Positions 7,798 through 15,266 of a stretch of 20,004 bases of DNA are shown in pieces. A program made the position numbers and the translations under genes. The DNA comes from Rikenellaceae bacterium (GTDB taxonomy: Bacteria; Bacteroidota; Bacteroidia; Bacteroidales; UBA932). The notes beneath the pieces were generated by a model. That model had not been told where the DNA came from. It worked only from the letters and a program-made list of their open reading frames with translations, and made no database searches. How positions within the stretch are numbered: the stretch's first letter is position 1; every line of letters starts with the position of its first letter. The stretch is from contig CAAGIG010000071.1 of assembly GCA_900769885.1 (NCBI GenBank), positions 1 through 20,004 of the forward strand, read 5' to 3'.

Positions 7798-9882
7798 ATG
7801 GCAGTCTTAGAGAAAATACGAGTTAAATTCGGTATTCTAATCACAGTGCTAATTGGTGTAGCACTTCTATCTTTTATTGTAGATCCAAGTACTTTGGAAA
7901 CAACCCTTAGATATTTCTCATCAAAATATGATGTTGGTAAGATCGGCGGAAACAGAATTTCATACGAAGAGTATCAAAGCAAATTGGATTATTACACCAA
8001 AGTTTACAATCTTACCACCGGAAATCAGGCAGTGAGTGAAAGTGCAATGGAAAATCTTAAAGAAACAGCTTGGCAAAGTTTGATTTCTGATTTGTACATT
8101 ATTCCTCAAATGGAGTCTGCCGGAATCGCTGTAGGTGAAGAAGAACTTATTGATATGAGCCAGGGAAAAGAGATTTCTCCTGTTATTGCTCAGGATCCTA
8201 TCTTTATGGATGCTACCGGTAATTTCAGCAGAGAACAATTGTTGGAGTTCATCCAATCTATCCCTACCGATGCTTCAGGAAACCTTGCAATGTACTGGGA
8301 TTTCCTTCAAACAAATATGACAAATCAACAATATTTCACAAAATATACTTCGTTGATTTCTCAAAGTAACATCATTACCCCTGTTGAATTGCGCAGAATG
8401 GTTGAAGAAAACAACACCACTTCTGATGTCAATTTCGTTATGGTTCCTTTCGGTTTCAAAACTGATACAACCATCGTAGTTACTGACAAGGAGATTAAAG
8501 ACTACTACAATGCACACAAAGAGAACTACAAACAAAAAGCTTCTCGTGACGTTGAATTTGTTGCTTTTGAAGTAGTTCCTTCTGAAAAAGATATCAAAGA
8601 TGCTGAAAACCGTATTAACAAACTTTACGATGAGTTTGCTTCTACCGACAATCTAAGAAACTTCATCGCACGTAACTCTGACAGATCTTTGGAAAACCGT
8701 TACTACAAACAAGGTGAATTCAAAGATTTCGACGGTGTTGATGAGTTCCTTTTCAGCAAGAACCCTACTGTTCTTCCTGTCGCTAAAAAAGGAAACACTT
8801 TCTATGCAGTAAGAGTAAATGATGTAAAACAAATGTCTGACTCTGCAAAGGTTAATCATATCCTTCTACCTGCAGGTTCTGAACAATTGGCTGACAGTTT
8901 GATTACTGTATTGAAAAAAGGTGGAGACTTCTCAGAATTGGCAGCTATGCACTCTCTTGACCAAAATCCTAATGCTCCTGTTCCTGGTGAATTGGGCTGG
9001 ATGACTCAAAGCTATATGCTTCCTGGTCTTGAAAAAGTTTTGACAATGGATGTAAACAAAATTGAGAAAATCAATACCAACTATGGTCTTCATATTGTTA
9101 AGGTTTCTGAAAGAACAAAACCTATGAAGAAAGTTCAACCTGCAATTTTGGCTGTTGAGGCTCAAGCAAGCAAAGATACTTATCAGGAATTCTATGCTAA
9201 AGCAAACACACTTGCTTCTAAAGCAGAAGGTAAAATTGATACTTTCAATGCTGTTGCTAAAGAAGAAGGTCATCGCGTAGTTCCTGCCAACAATGTTGCA
9301 GAAGGTGCTAACAGCCTTTCAAAATATAGAAACACCAAAGAGATTTCTCGTTGGATCTATGAAGCAAAAGAAGGTGAAGTTTCTCCTATCATCACTGTAG
9401 ATAACAACATTTTCTTCGTAGTTGCCCTTAAGACTATTAAAGAAGAAGGTTATACCCCTATTTCAAAAGTTTCAGGTAATATCAAATTCCAGCTAACCAA
9501 CAAGAAACGTCAGGAAAAGATGACTGCTCAAGTTGCTGAAGATATCAAAGGTATGACAGATTTGAACCAAATCGCTGAGAAACTTGGTCAAAGCGTAGTT
9601 ACCAGAGAAGATATCGCTTTCGGTTCTATGACTTCAAATTCTACCGAACCTGCTCTAATCGGTGCTGTTGCAGGTGCTTCACTTAACAAAGTAACCGGTC
9701 CTGTTGCAGGAAATATCGGAGTTTATGTATTGGATGTATTCAATCGTGAAACCGGTGCTTTCTACACTGAAGATGAAGCTAAAGTTCGTCAAAGTCAAGT
9801 GACCAACTACCAAATCAACAATCTTTCTTCTATCTTCGTGAAAGAGGCTGATGTTGTTGATAATCGTGCAAGATTCTTCTAA
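7798..9882 (+). CDS. Membrane-anchored parvulin-type peptidyl-prolyl isomerase (PpiD/SurA-like)
   Basis: 694 residues. It is a periplasmic folding factor that binds unfolded outer-membrane proteins and can isomerise X-Pro bonds. A single N-terminal transmembrane helix (about 12-29, FGILITVLIGVALLSFIV) anchors it, as in PpiD. It is followed by a SurA_N-like chaperone domain to about residue 210. One parvulin domain is seen at about 350-440: AKVNHILLP at its start, GGDFSELA, GELGW, and NYGLHIVKV at its end. The C-terminal 250 residues are SurA/PpiD-like helical sequence without a second clear catalytic motif. The catalytic loop HSLDQNP differs from the usual YS.D, so activity is likely but not certain. 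Codon choice (CGT and AGA arginines, AAC, no AGG) suggests high expression. A strong terminator follows. PpiD is a fair name, but orthology with the enteric protein is not established. Confidence 0.88.
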   Translation: MAVLEKIRVKFGILITVLIGVALLSFIVDPSTLETTLRYFSSKYDVGKIGGNRISYEEYQSKLDYYTKVYNLTTGNQAVSESAMENLKETAWQSLISDLYIIPQMESAGIAVGEEELIDMSQGKEISPVIAQDPIFMDATGNFSREQLLEFIQSIPTDASGNLAMYWDFLQTNMTNQQYFTKYTSLISQSNIITPVELRRMVEENNTTSDVNFVMVPFGFKTDTTIVVTDKEIKDYYNAHKENYKQKASRDVEFVAFEVVPSEKDIKDAENRINKLYDEFASTDNLRNFIARNSDRSLENRYYKQGEFKDFDGVDEFLFSKNPTVLPVAKKGNTFYAVRVNDVKQMSDSAKVNHILLPAGSEQLADSLITVLKKGGDFSELAAMHSLDQNPNAPVPGELGWMTQSYMLPGLEKVLTMDVNKIEKINTNYGLHIVKVSERTKPMKKVQPAILAVEAQASKDTYQEFYAKANTLASKAEGKIDTFNAVAKEEGHRVVPANNVAEGANSLSKYRNTKEISRWIYEAKEGEVSPIITVDNNIFFVVALKTIKEEGYTPISKVSGNIKFQLTNKKRQEKMTAQVAEDIKGMTDLNQIAEKLGQSVVTREDIAFGSMTSNSTEPALIGAVAGASLNKVTGPVAGNIGVYVLDVFNRETGAFYTEDEAKVRQSQVTNYQINNLSSIFVKEADVVDNRARFF

Positions 9883-9908
9883 TAGAGTTTTATCAAGCAT
9901 TAAATATG

Positions 9909-9942
9909 AAAAAGGGAACGTCGTATTGGCGTTCCCTTTTTT
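9909..9942 (+). terminator. Rho-independent terminator of the foldase transcript
   Basis: A perfect 12-base stem pairs 9909-9920 (AAAAAGGGAACG) with 9930-9941, around a nine-base loop. The descending arm runs into six T's (9937-9942). It lies 27 bases after the foldase stop codon. Confidence 0.93.
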
Positions 9943-9960
9943 GTTCTCTTTATTTGATAT

Positions 9961-9994
9961 AAAAAAACTGCCCTACAGATAGCTGTAAGGCAGT
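9961..9994 (-). terminator. Rho-independent terminator of ychF
   Basis: Arms 9967-9978 and 9983-9994 pair over 12 bases around a four-base loop. The single non-Watson-Crick pair is a G-U on the minus-strand RNA but an A-C mismatch on the plus strand. The minus transcript then enters a run of seven U's (9961-9967). Both features show that it serves ychF, whose stop codon is 20 bases away. Confidence 0.92.
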
Positions 9995-10014
9995 TGCTAT
10001 TTTATTGGTTCGGG

Positions 10015-11118
10015 TTAGACGTTGAAGAGGAAGTGCATTACGTCTCCGTCCTGAACGGTGTAGTCTTTGCCTTCGATTGATAGTTTGCCGGCTGCTCGGC
10101 AAGCTGCTTCAGAGCCGTATTGAACATAATCTTCGTAGTGGATTACTTCTGCTCTGATAAATCCTTTTTCAAAGTCTGTATGGATGACACCTGCTGCTCT
10201 GGGTGCTTTGTCCCCTTTGTTGATGGTCCACGCTCTAACTTCCTGTACCCCTGCTGTAAAGTATGTTCTGAGGTTCAACAGGTCGTATGCGGATTGGATA
10301 AGTCTTTCCACACCGGACTTTTCAAGTCCGATCTCTTCAAGGAACATTTGTCTCTCTTCAAATGTTTCGAGTTCTGCAATTTCCGACTCGATTTTTGCTG
10401 CGATTACCAGGATTTCTGCGTTTTCATCCTTTACAGCTTCTCTTACTCTTTCCACATATTGGTTTCCTGTGGCAGCTGAACCTTCATCGACATTACATAC
10501 ATACATTACAGGTTTGTATGTAAGAAGGCAAAACTCTCTTGCGATTTTTTCGTCTTCTGCATTGTCGAACATAACACTGCGGGCAGATTTTCCGGCCATA
10601 AGAGCCTCTTTGAATCTGTTAAGGATATCGCACGAGCGTTGGGCTACTTTGTCTCCACCGCTTTTGGCTTGTTTTGATAGTTTTTGCAGTCTGTTTTCAA
10701 TGGTTTCAAGGTCTTTGAATTGTAGCTCCATATCGATAATTTCTTTATCTCTGATAGGATCTACACTACCATCCACGTGTACTACATTTGAGTCGTCAAA
10801 ACATCTGAGAATGTGAAGGATTGCATCTGTCTCTCTGATATTTGCAAGGAATTGGTTACCAAGACCTTCTCCTTTGCTTGCCCCTTTTACCAAACCTGCG
10901 ATATCTACGATTTCCACAGTGGCGGGAACCACTCTTTTGGGATTAACCAATTTTTCCAGCTCGTTCAATCTGTCATCGGGAACTGTTGTCGAGCCGATAT
11001 TGGGTTCAATGGTACAAAACGGGAAGTTTGCAGCTTGGGCTTTACCAGAACTGATACAATTAAATAAGGTTGATTTGCCGACATTGGGCAATCCTACGAT
11101 TCCACACTTCAAAGACAT
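10015..11118 (-). CDS. ychF: Redox-regulated ribosome-binding P-loop ATPase YchF
   Basis: 367 residues, the normal length for YchF/OLA1. It is a universal Obg-family P-loop protein that binds ribosomes and prefers ATP to GTP. The G1 motif GLPNVGKS lies at 9-16, G3 DIAGL at 72-76, and a helical coiled-coil insertion at about 130-170. The G4 position is NVDE (209-212) instead of NKxD, the change known to relax guanine specificity in this family. A TGS domain fills about 283-366, ending GDVMHFLFNV. All expected motifs are present. It is transcribed alone, with an exact TATATTTG box 22 bases upstream of the ATG and a strong terminator. Confidence 0.97.
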   Translation of the reverse strand: MSLKCGIVGLPNVGKSTLFNCISSGKAQAANFPFCTIEPNIGSTTVPDDRLNELEKLVNPKRVVPATVEIVDIAGLVKGASKGEGLGNQFLANIRETDAILHILRCFDDSNVVHVDGSVDPIRDKEIIDMELQFKDLETIENRLQKLSKQAKSGGDKVAQRSCDILNRFKEALMAGKSARSVMFDNAEDEKIAREFCLLTYKPVMYVCNVDEGSAATGNQYVERVREAVKDENAEILVIAAKIESEIAELETFEERQMFLEEIGLEKSGVERLIQSAYDLLNLRTYFTAGVQEVRAWTINKGDKAPRAAGVIHTDFEKGFIRAEVIHYEDYVQYGSEAACRAAGKLSIEGKDYTVQDGDVMHFLFNV

Positions 11119-11139
11119 AATTTTCTAAATTTTTCGGCG

Positions 11140-11172
11140 CAAATATAGTGATATTCCATAGACTTTTCTAAA
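11140..11172 (-). promoter_or_regulatory. ychF promoter
   Basis: On the minus strand TATATTTG (11147 to 11140) is an exact Bacteroidota -7 box. Twenty bases upstream is TTTAG (11172 to 11168), a three-of-four match to the TTTG -33 element. The predicted start is near 11133, leaving a leader of about 15 bases. The -33 element lies on the same bases as the -7 box of the divergent gene. Confidence 0.65.
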
Positions 11173-11176
11173 TTTG
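11169..11176 (+). promoter_or_regulatory. Putative -7 box of the exported EEP-family gene
   Basis: TAAATTTG is an exact match to TAnnTTTG, but it ends only four bases before the ATG at 11181. If it is used, the mRNA would be leaderless or nearly so, or translation would begin at the in-frame GTG at 11196. There is no good -33 match. Confidence 0.45.
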
Positions 11177-11180
11177 TTTT

Positions 11181-12164
11181 ATGAAGGGAAGTGAAGTGGG
11201 AAAATATCTGATTGTGGCGTTGTTATTGGTCATTTTTCTCAGACCGTCTGCAACTCTTGCGCAACAAAGACGCCCTATTTTATTTTGGAATCTCGAGAAT
11301 TATTTTGATCCGTTTGATGATTCATTGACCAGGGATGATGAATTCACACCAGGTGGTCAGCGGCATTGGAGCTGGAGACGCTTTGAGACGAAGAGAAATC
11401 ATATTGCAAAGGTTTTGATTTCTTTGAAAGATGAGGTGGGGGAATTCCCTGTGATTGCTGCCTTTGCAGAGGTGGAAAACAGATTTGTACTGGAGCAGCT
11501 AGTTACAGCTACCCCTTTGGTCAAATTAGGGTATAAGGTTATTCATCGCGATTCTCCTGACAGGCGGGGAATAGATGTTGCTTTGATTTATCGGGAGGAT
11601 TTTTTTACCCCTTTGGAAATCAATAATATAGAGGTGGTCCTTCCAAATGCTTCTCCAACTCGGGATATTTTAAAGGTCAGGGGAATCTTTAGTGGAAATG
11701 GAGTGGAACCAAAAGATACGGTCAATATTTTTGTAATTCATTTTCCATCCAAGTGGGGCTCTGCACAGGAGAGTCTTTCAAGGAGAAAAGGGGCTGCAAA
11801 TGTTTTGGTGGAACAATTGGAAAGTATTGAGTATCAGAATGCAATCGTTATGGGGGATTTCAATGATACACCCGATTCGGAGATTTTTGGGGTATTGGGC
11901 AGTCGTATGGATGTTATGGGAGGTGAGCAGGATGAATCTTTGCAGGGTTCCATTAAATATAAGGGACGATGGGAGTTGATTGATAATTTTCTGATTTCTG
12001 AGAATTTCTCATCGGGCTGGGAGTTCAGCCTTTTCCGTCCCTCTTTGCTTTTGGAGGAGGATAGTCAATATTTGGGGCACAAACCTTACAGGACTTATAT
12101 CGGACCACGATATAATGGAGGTGTGAGTGATCACCTGCCCGTCTATATTGTAAGAAAATGGTAG
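11181..12164 (+). CDS. Exported endonuclease/exonuclease/phosphatase-family protein
   Basis: 327 residues with an N-terminal signal peptide (hydrophobic about 9-26, cleavage near TLAQQ), so it acts outside the cytoplasm. The EEP fold's metal and catalytic motifs are complete and in order: WNLENYFD at about 36-43, the metal-binding glutamate in AEVEN (96-100), DRRGIDVALIYR, IHFPSKWG, GDFND at 225-229 and the terminal SDH at 316-318. Members of this fold hydrolyse phosphodiester bonds in nucleic acids, inositol phosphates or lipids. The substrate cannot be read from sequence, but an exported nuclease or phosphodiesterase is most likely. The gene stands alone, 54 bases before thyA, and no terminator separates them, so read-through into thyA-folA is possible. 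Confidence 0.85.
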   Translation: MKGSEVGKYLIVALLLVIFLRPSATLAQQRRPILFWNLENYFDPFDDSLTRDDEFTPGGQRHWSWRRFETKRNHIAKVLISLKDEVGEFPVIAAFAEVENRFVLEQLVTATPLVKLGYKVIHRDSPDRRGIDVALIYREDFFTPLEINNIEVVLPNASPTRDILKVRGIFSGNGVEPKDTVNIFVIHFPSKWGSAQESLSRRKGAANVLVEQLESIEYQNAIVMGDFNDTPDSEIFGVLGSRMDVMGGEQDESLQGSIKYKGRWELIDNFLISENFSSGWEFSLFRPSLLLEEDSQYLGHKPYRTYIGPRYNGGVSDHLPVYIVRKW

Positions 12165-12218
12165 AAACTCCAAAAGATTTCTTATTTTTACTTGTTTTTA
12201 CGAAAATTACCATAAAAT

Positions 12219-13013
12219 ATGAAGCAATATCTTGACCTTTTGAGAACCATTAAGGAGAACGGAACGTTTAAGAGTGACCGTACCGGAACAGGTACAAAGT
12301 CTATTTTCGGTTATCAGATGAGATTTCCACTGAATGAGGGATTTCCTCTTCTTACAACGAAGAAACTTCATCTGCGTTCGATTATATATGAGATGCTTTG
12401 GTTTATAAAAGGGGATACAAATATCAAATATCTTAACGATAATAAAGTGACCATTTGGGATGAATGGGCCGATGAAAACGGGGATTTGGGCCCTGTTTAT
12501 GGACACCAGTGGCGCAGTTGGCCCGCTCCGGACGGACGGAAAATAGACCAGTTGGCAGCAGTTATAAACTCTTTGAAAAACAATCCCGATTCGAGAAGGC
12601 ATATCGTTTCGGCCTGGAATCCTGCTGAGGTGGATCAAATGGCATTGCCTCCCTGTCATTCATTGTTCCAGTTCTATGTGGCTGATGGTAAGCTCTCTTG
12701 CCAGCTTTATCAGCGCAGTGCCGATGTTTTCCTCGGTGTTCCATTCAACATTGCCTCTTATGCACTGTTGACAATGATGATTGCCCAGGAGTGTGGTTAT
12801 GAATTGGGAGATTTTGTCCATACTTTGGGAGATGCCCATATCTATACAAATCATTTTGAGCAGGTCGATTTGCAATTGAGCAGAACTCCGAGAGAACTTC
12901 CAAAGATGATTCTATCGCCCGATGTCAAATCTGTATTCGATTTTGACTACAGTGATTTCAAGTTGGAGGGTTATGACCCTTATCCTTCGATTAAGGCAGA
13001 TGTTGCAGTTTAA
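12219..13013 (+). CDS. thyA: Thymidylate synthase ThyA
   Basis: 264 residues, the same length as E. coli ThyA, and residues align one to one. It methylates dUMP to dTMP using 5,10-methylene-tetrahydrofolate, releasing dihydrofolate. The nucleophile is C146 in PPCHS, with R21, W80, R126-R127, N177 and H207/Y209 all at the E. coli positions. The sequence therefore predicts a fully active enzyme. Twenty bases separate it from folA, which recycles its product, so the two form an operon. A TATTTTTA sequence at 12183-12190 is a weak -7 candidate. Confidence 0.98.
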   Translation: MKQYLDLLRTIKENGTFKSDRTGTGTKSIFGYQMRFPLNEGFPLLTTKKLHLRSIIYEMLWFIKGDTNIKYLNDNKVTIWDEWADENGDLGPVYGHQWRSWPAPDGRKIDQLAAVINSLKNNPDSRRHIVSAWNPAEVDQMALPPCHSLFQFYVADGKLSCQLYQRSADVFLGVPFNIASYALLTMMIAQECGYELGDFVHTLGDAHIYTNHFEQVDLQLSRTPRELPKMILSPDVKSVFDFDYSDFKLEGYDPYPSIKADVAV

Positions 13014-13033
13014 ATTCAGAACAAAGTAGAGAG

Positions 13034-13522
13034 ATGTTATCAATAATAGTAGCAGTTGCCTCAAATTGGGCAATAGGAAAAGAAAACAACCTTTTGTGGC
13101 ATATTTCAGAGGATTTGAAATTTTTCAAAAGGACAACCCTCGGGTCTCCAATAATTATGGGGTACAATACCTTTTTGTCTTTGGGTTCAAAGGCTTTGCC
13201 CAAGAGGAGAAATATCGTTATCAATCGTAATGTGGAGGAGGAAGCTCCAGCCGGTGTTGAATTTGTGAGGAGTCTGGATGAGGCGGTTGCTCTTGTCAAA
13301 GATGAGCCACAGGCATTTATAATCGGTGGAGGGAGGATATATGCCGCTGCACTCGATATTGTGGATCAACTATATGTAACACACGTAGATACAGTAATAG
13401 AGGATGCAGATACATTTTTCCCTGATTTGACTCAGACCAAATGGCGTCAGAGTGAAACAACTCCTTGGTCGGAGGATCCTGAGAGTGGTTTGAGATACAG
13501 GTTTGCAATCTATAACCGCTAA
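13034..13522 (+). CDS. folA: Dihydrofolate reductase
   Basis: 162 residues, close to E. coli FolA (159). It reduces dihydrofolate to tetrahydrofolate with NADPH and is the target of trimethoprim. W22, the catalytic acid D27 (in ISEDLKFFK), L28 and F31 are at their E. coli positions, and the cofactor loop FIIGGGRIY (95-103) is intact. One notable change is in the PIIMGYNTF segment, where position 44 is tyrosine. In E. coli R44 of MGRHT contacts the NADPH 2'-phosphate. It is translated 20 bases after thyA, and a hairpin ends the transcript. Confidence 0.95.
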   Translation: MLSIIVAVASNWAIGKENNLLWHISEDLKFFKRTTLGSPIIMGYNTFLSLGSKALPKRRNIVINRNVEEEAPAGVEFVRSLDEAVALVKDEPQAFIIGGGRIYAAALDIVDQLYVTHVDTVIEDADTFFPDLTQTKWRQSETTPWSEDPESGLRYRFAIYNR

Positions 13523-13533
13523 GATAGAAATAT

Positions 13534-13568
13534 GGGGCAAAGGAATCTCTTATAAATTCCATTGCCCC
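13534..13568. terminator. Shared hairpin between convergent folA and RHH gene
   Basis: Arms 13534-13546 (GGGGCAAAGGAAT) and 13556-13568 pair over 13 bases with one mismatch, around a nine-base loop. It lies 11 bases after folA and 25 bases after the convergent ribbon-helix-helix gene. The T tract after it is short and broken on the plus strand, so termination strength is uncertain. Confidence 0.65.
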
Positions 13569-13593
13569 GACTTTTCAGTTACAATATTCCGAT

Positions 13594-13755
13594 TTATTTA
13601 GGGAACCGTTTGCTCTTTTTGAGTGCCTCGTTGATAATCCACTGGAGCTGACCGTTGACGCTTCTAAATTCGTCAGCAGCCCATTTCTCCAAGGCTTCCA
13701 TTGTCGCGGAGTCAACCCTGAGAACAAAACTTTTTATATCTTTCTTTTCGGCCAC
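13594..13755 (-). CDS. Arc-type ribbon-helix-helix DNA-binding protein (53 aa)
   Basis: A small gene read from a GTG at 13755. The 53-residue product begins with a basic segment and a beta strand, KSFVLRVDS (8-16), followed by helix A (TMEALEKWAADEF, 18-30), the turn RSVNGQ, and helix B (LQWIINEALKK, 37-47). This is the Arc/MetJ ribbon-helix-helix plan, in which a dimer places the paired strands in the DNA major groove. The segment KWAADEFRSVNGQLQWI closely resembles small proteins annotated as Arc-family DNA-binding in Bacteroides. Its start is six bases after the stop codon of the SPFH gene, so the two form an operon. It may regulate that operon, but no operator is proven. An ATG start would remove the beta strand, so GTG is preferred. 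Confidence 0.85.
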   Translation of the reverse strand: MAEKKDIKSFVLRVDSATMEALEKWAADEFRSVNGQLQWIINEALKKSKRFPK

Positions 13756-13761
13756 GATTTT

Positions 13762-14736
13762 TTAATTATAGAGTGTTCCGGTGTTGATTACAGGTTGTGC
13801 AGTTTCATCGGCGCATAGCACCACCAAAAGATTGCTCACCATTGAGGCTTTCTTCTCGTTATCCAATTCTACGATTTCCTCTTCACCTAATTTATCAATA
13901 GCCATTTTTACCATAGAAACAGCACCTTCCACGATTTTCTCTCTTGCAGAGATAACAGCAGAAGCTTGTTGTCTGCGGAGCATAACTGCGGCGATTTCAG
14001 GAGCATACGCAAGGTAATTAATACGTGCTTCGACCACTTCGATACCGGCCATCGCCAATCTTTCATTCAATGTGTTTTCCAGAATCTCATTGATTTCGGC
14101 ACCACCCGAACGGAGAGTTATTTCTGAAGTGTCACCTTCGTTGTTGTCGTAGTTGTATTGTGTAACTACTTGTCTAAGAGCAGCATCACTTTGAACTTTG
14201 ACAAAGTTCTCAAAAGCTTTCATTCGTGCAGAAACCGATAGAATTCCATTTTCCTGAGCCTGAACAGCCATTGTCTGGGAGTCGATTTCGAACATCGCTT
14301 TGTAAGTATCTTTAAGTTTCCATACCAGAACCAATCCTACCATAACAGGGTTACCTACTTTGTCATTGACTTTAATAGGGGCTACATCGAGGTTTCTCGC
14401 CCTCATAGAGAGTTTCTTTTTGGTGTAGAAGGGGTTGAACCAGTAGAAACCGGTCTCTTTAAATGTCCCTTTATATTTACCGAAGAAAATCATCACGCGG
14501 GCAGAGTTCGGCTCCAATGTCGCGTAACCGCATAGAGTGATAAACCATAGCAGAGCCAAAACAGCAACCGTGATGCCATTTGTAATCATTGCAGATTCGC
14601 TGATATCGGGATTACTAAGATTTATTATGCAGAAAATCATAGCTGCGGGTATGATAAGCAAATCTACCAATAGCATAATAAAACCGCTGATGCGGAAGCC
14701 TCCAAAAGCTTTTTCTGATGTGAAATCTGTTTTCAT
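13762..14736 (-). CDS. SPFH/Band 7 domain membrane protein
   Basis: 324 residues. Two N-terminal hydrophobic segments (about 17-43 and 51-71) anchor the protein, and the SPFH domain follows: LEPNSARVMIFFGKYKG, then FYWFNPFY, then LDVAPIKVNDKVGNPVMV and the long helical region to about 260. The helical part has the stomatin-like pattern NERLAMAGIEVVEARINYLAYAPEIAAVMLRRQQASA and REKIVEGAV. SPFH proteins form oligomeric rings in membrane microdomains and often hold proteases or chaperones; the partner here is unknown. No NfeD-type protease gene is adjacent, unlike many bacterial stomatin operons. The neighbour is the ribbon-helix-helix gene. The promoter is a textbook Bacteroidota one. The family call is firm; the cellular job is not known. 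Confidence 0.92.
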   Translation of the reverse strand: MKTDFTSEKAFGGFRISGFIMLLVDLLIIPAAMIFCIINLSNPDISESAMITNGITVAVLALLWFITLCGYATLEPNSARVMIFFGKYKGTFKETGFYWFNPFYTKKKLSMRARNLDVAPIKVNDKVGNPVMVGLVLVWKLKDTYKAMFEIDSQTMAVQAQENGILSVSARMKAFENFVKVQSDAALRQVVTQYNYDNNEGDTSEITLRSGGAEINEILENTLNERLAMAGIEVVEARINYLAYAPEIAAVMLRRQQASAVISAREKIVEGAVSMVKMAIDKLGEEEIVELDNEKKASMVSNLLVVLCADETAQPVINTGTLYN

Positions 14737-14763
14737 TGCAAAAGTGATATTAAAATGATATCA

Positions 14764-14794
14764 CAAAGATATGATGAAATTCTCTAAATCCAAA
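14764..14794 (-). promoter_or_regulatory. SPFH operon promoter (complete -33/-7)
   Basis: On the minus strand TTTG (14794 to 14791) and TATCTTTG (14771 to 14764) are separated by 19 bases. Both are exact matches to the Bacteroidota consensus with ideal spacing. The predicted transcription start is near 14758, about 22 bases before the ATG. Confidence 0.85.
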
Positions 14795-14826
14795 TTCTGG
14801 GACAATAAATCTCACTAAAAATAGTG

Positions 14827-14858
14827 ATTGTCAGAAAAAATTTTTTGACTTATATTTG
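14827..14858 (+). promoter_or_regulatory. Promoter of the HxH protein/TonB receptor unit
   Basis: TATATTTG at 14851-14858 is an exact -7 box, with ATTG (14827-14830) 20 bases upstream as a three-of-four -33 match. The start would be near 14864, only a few bases before the ATG at 14868. The spacer holds AAAAAATTTTTT (14835-14846) and the flanking inverted GTCA (14830-14833) and TGAC (14846-14849), which could be a repressor site. Confidence 0.7.
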
Positions 14859-14867
14859 CGCCCTCTT

Positions 14868-15221
14868 ATGAAAAAAGCAGTGGTAAAATACAGATTGATA
14901 AGGAGTTTGATGTCTTTACTATTTATATGGTATATGGTATCAATTTCATCTTTTTACCACAGCCATAATATTGGAGGTGTAAAGGTAAATCACTCCCATC
15001 CATTTTCAGCGGAACATCAACACTCCCAAAATCAGATAGATACAATTACTTTGTTGTCAGCTCTCTCTGCTATTGGGGATATTTTGCCAAATATTGAGTT
15101 AGATACACTTTTCTCAATGTGTGGAGTGTTGTTATTCCTTGCAGCTCCACTCTTTATTGAGAGAATTTCAAATCGTTGTAAAAGTCTGCGTGCGCCCCCT
15201 GTTGTGTCAATTGCTTTCTAA
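14868..15221 (+). CDS. Small membrane protein with three HxH motifs, probably metal-binding
   Basis: 117 residues. An upstream TTG would overlap the -7 box, so the ATG at 14868 is chosen. A first hydrophobic segment (about 14-29) is followed by a short exposed region rich in histidine, with HSH at 31-33, HSH at 42-44 and HQH at 50-52 (NHSHPF is a visible core). A second hydrophobic segment lies at about 81-98, and the tail is basic, ending RAPPVVSIAF. The predicted topology places the histidines in the periplasm. Bacteroidota genomes often carry such small His-rich proteins directly upstream of TonB-dependent receptors (some are grouped as DUF6769, a match I cannot verify here). Six histidines in HxH pairs suggest binding of zinc, copper or another transition metal. 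It lies 45 bases before the receptor gene in the same direction, and no terminator separates them. Confidence 0.78.
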   Translation: MKKAVVKYRLIRSLMSLLFIWYMVSISSFYHSHNIGGVKVNHSHPFSAEHQHSQNQIDTITLLSALSAIGDILPNIELDTLFSMCGVLLFLAAPLFIERISNRCKSLRAPPVVSIAF

Positions 15222-15266
15222 CAAACAACTGACATTTAACATTTTACAACTTTTAAAATCAAATTT

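Noticed and set aside
10184..10816. 210-residue plus-strand ORF inside ychF
   Set aside because: It is antisense to well-conserved YchF motifs, is rich in Ser/Leu as shadows usually are, and matches no family I know.
14856..14867. Twelve-base N-terminal extension of the HxH protein from a TTG
   Set aside because: The TTG lies inside the exact -7 box, so it would not be part of the transcript.
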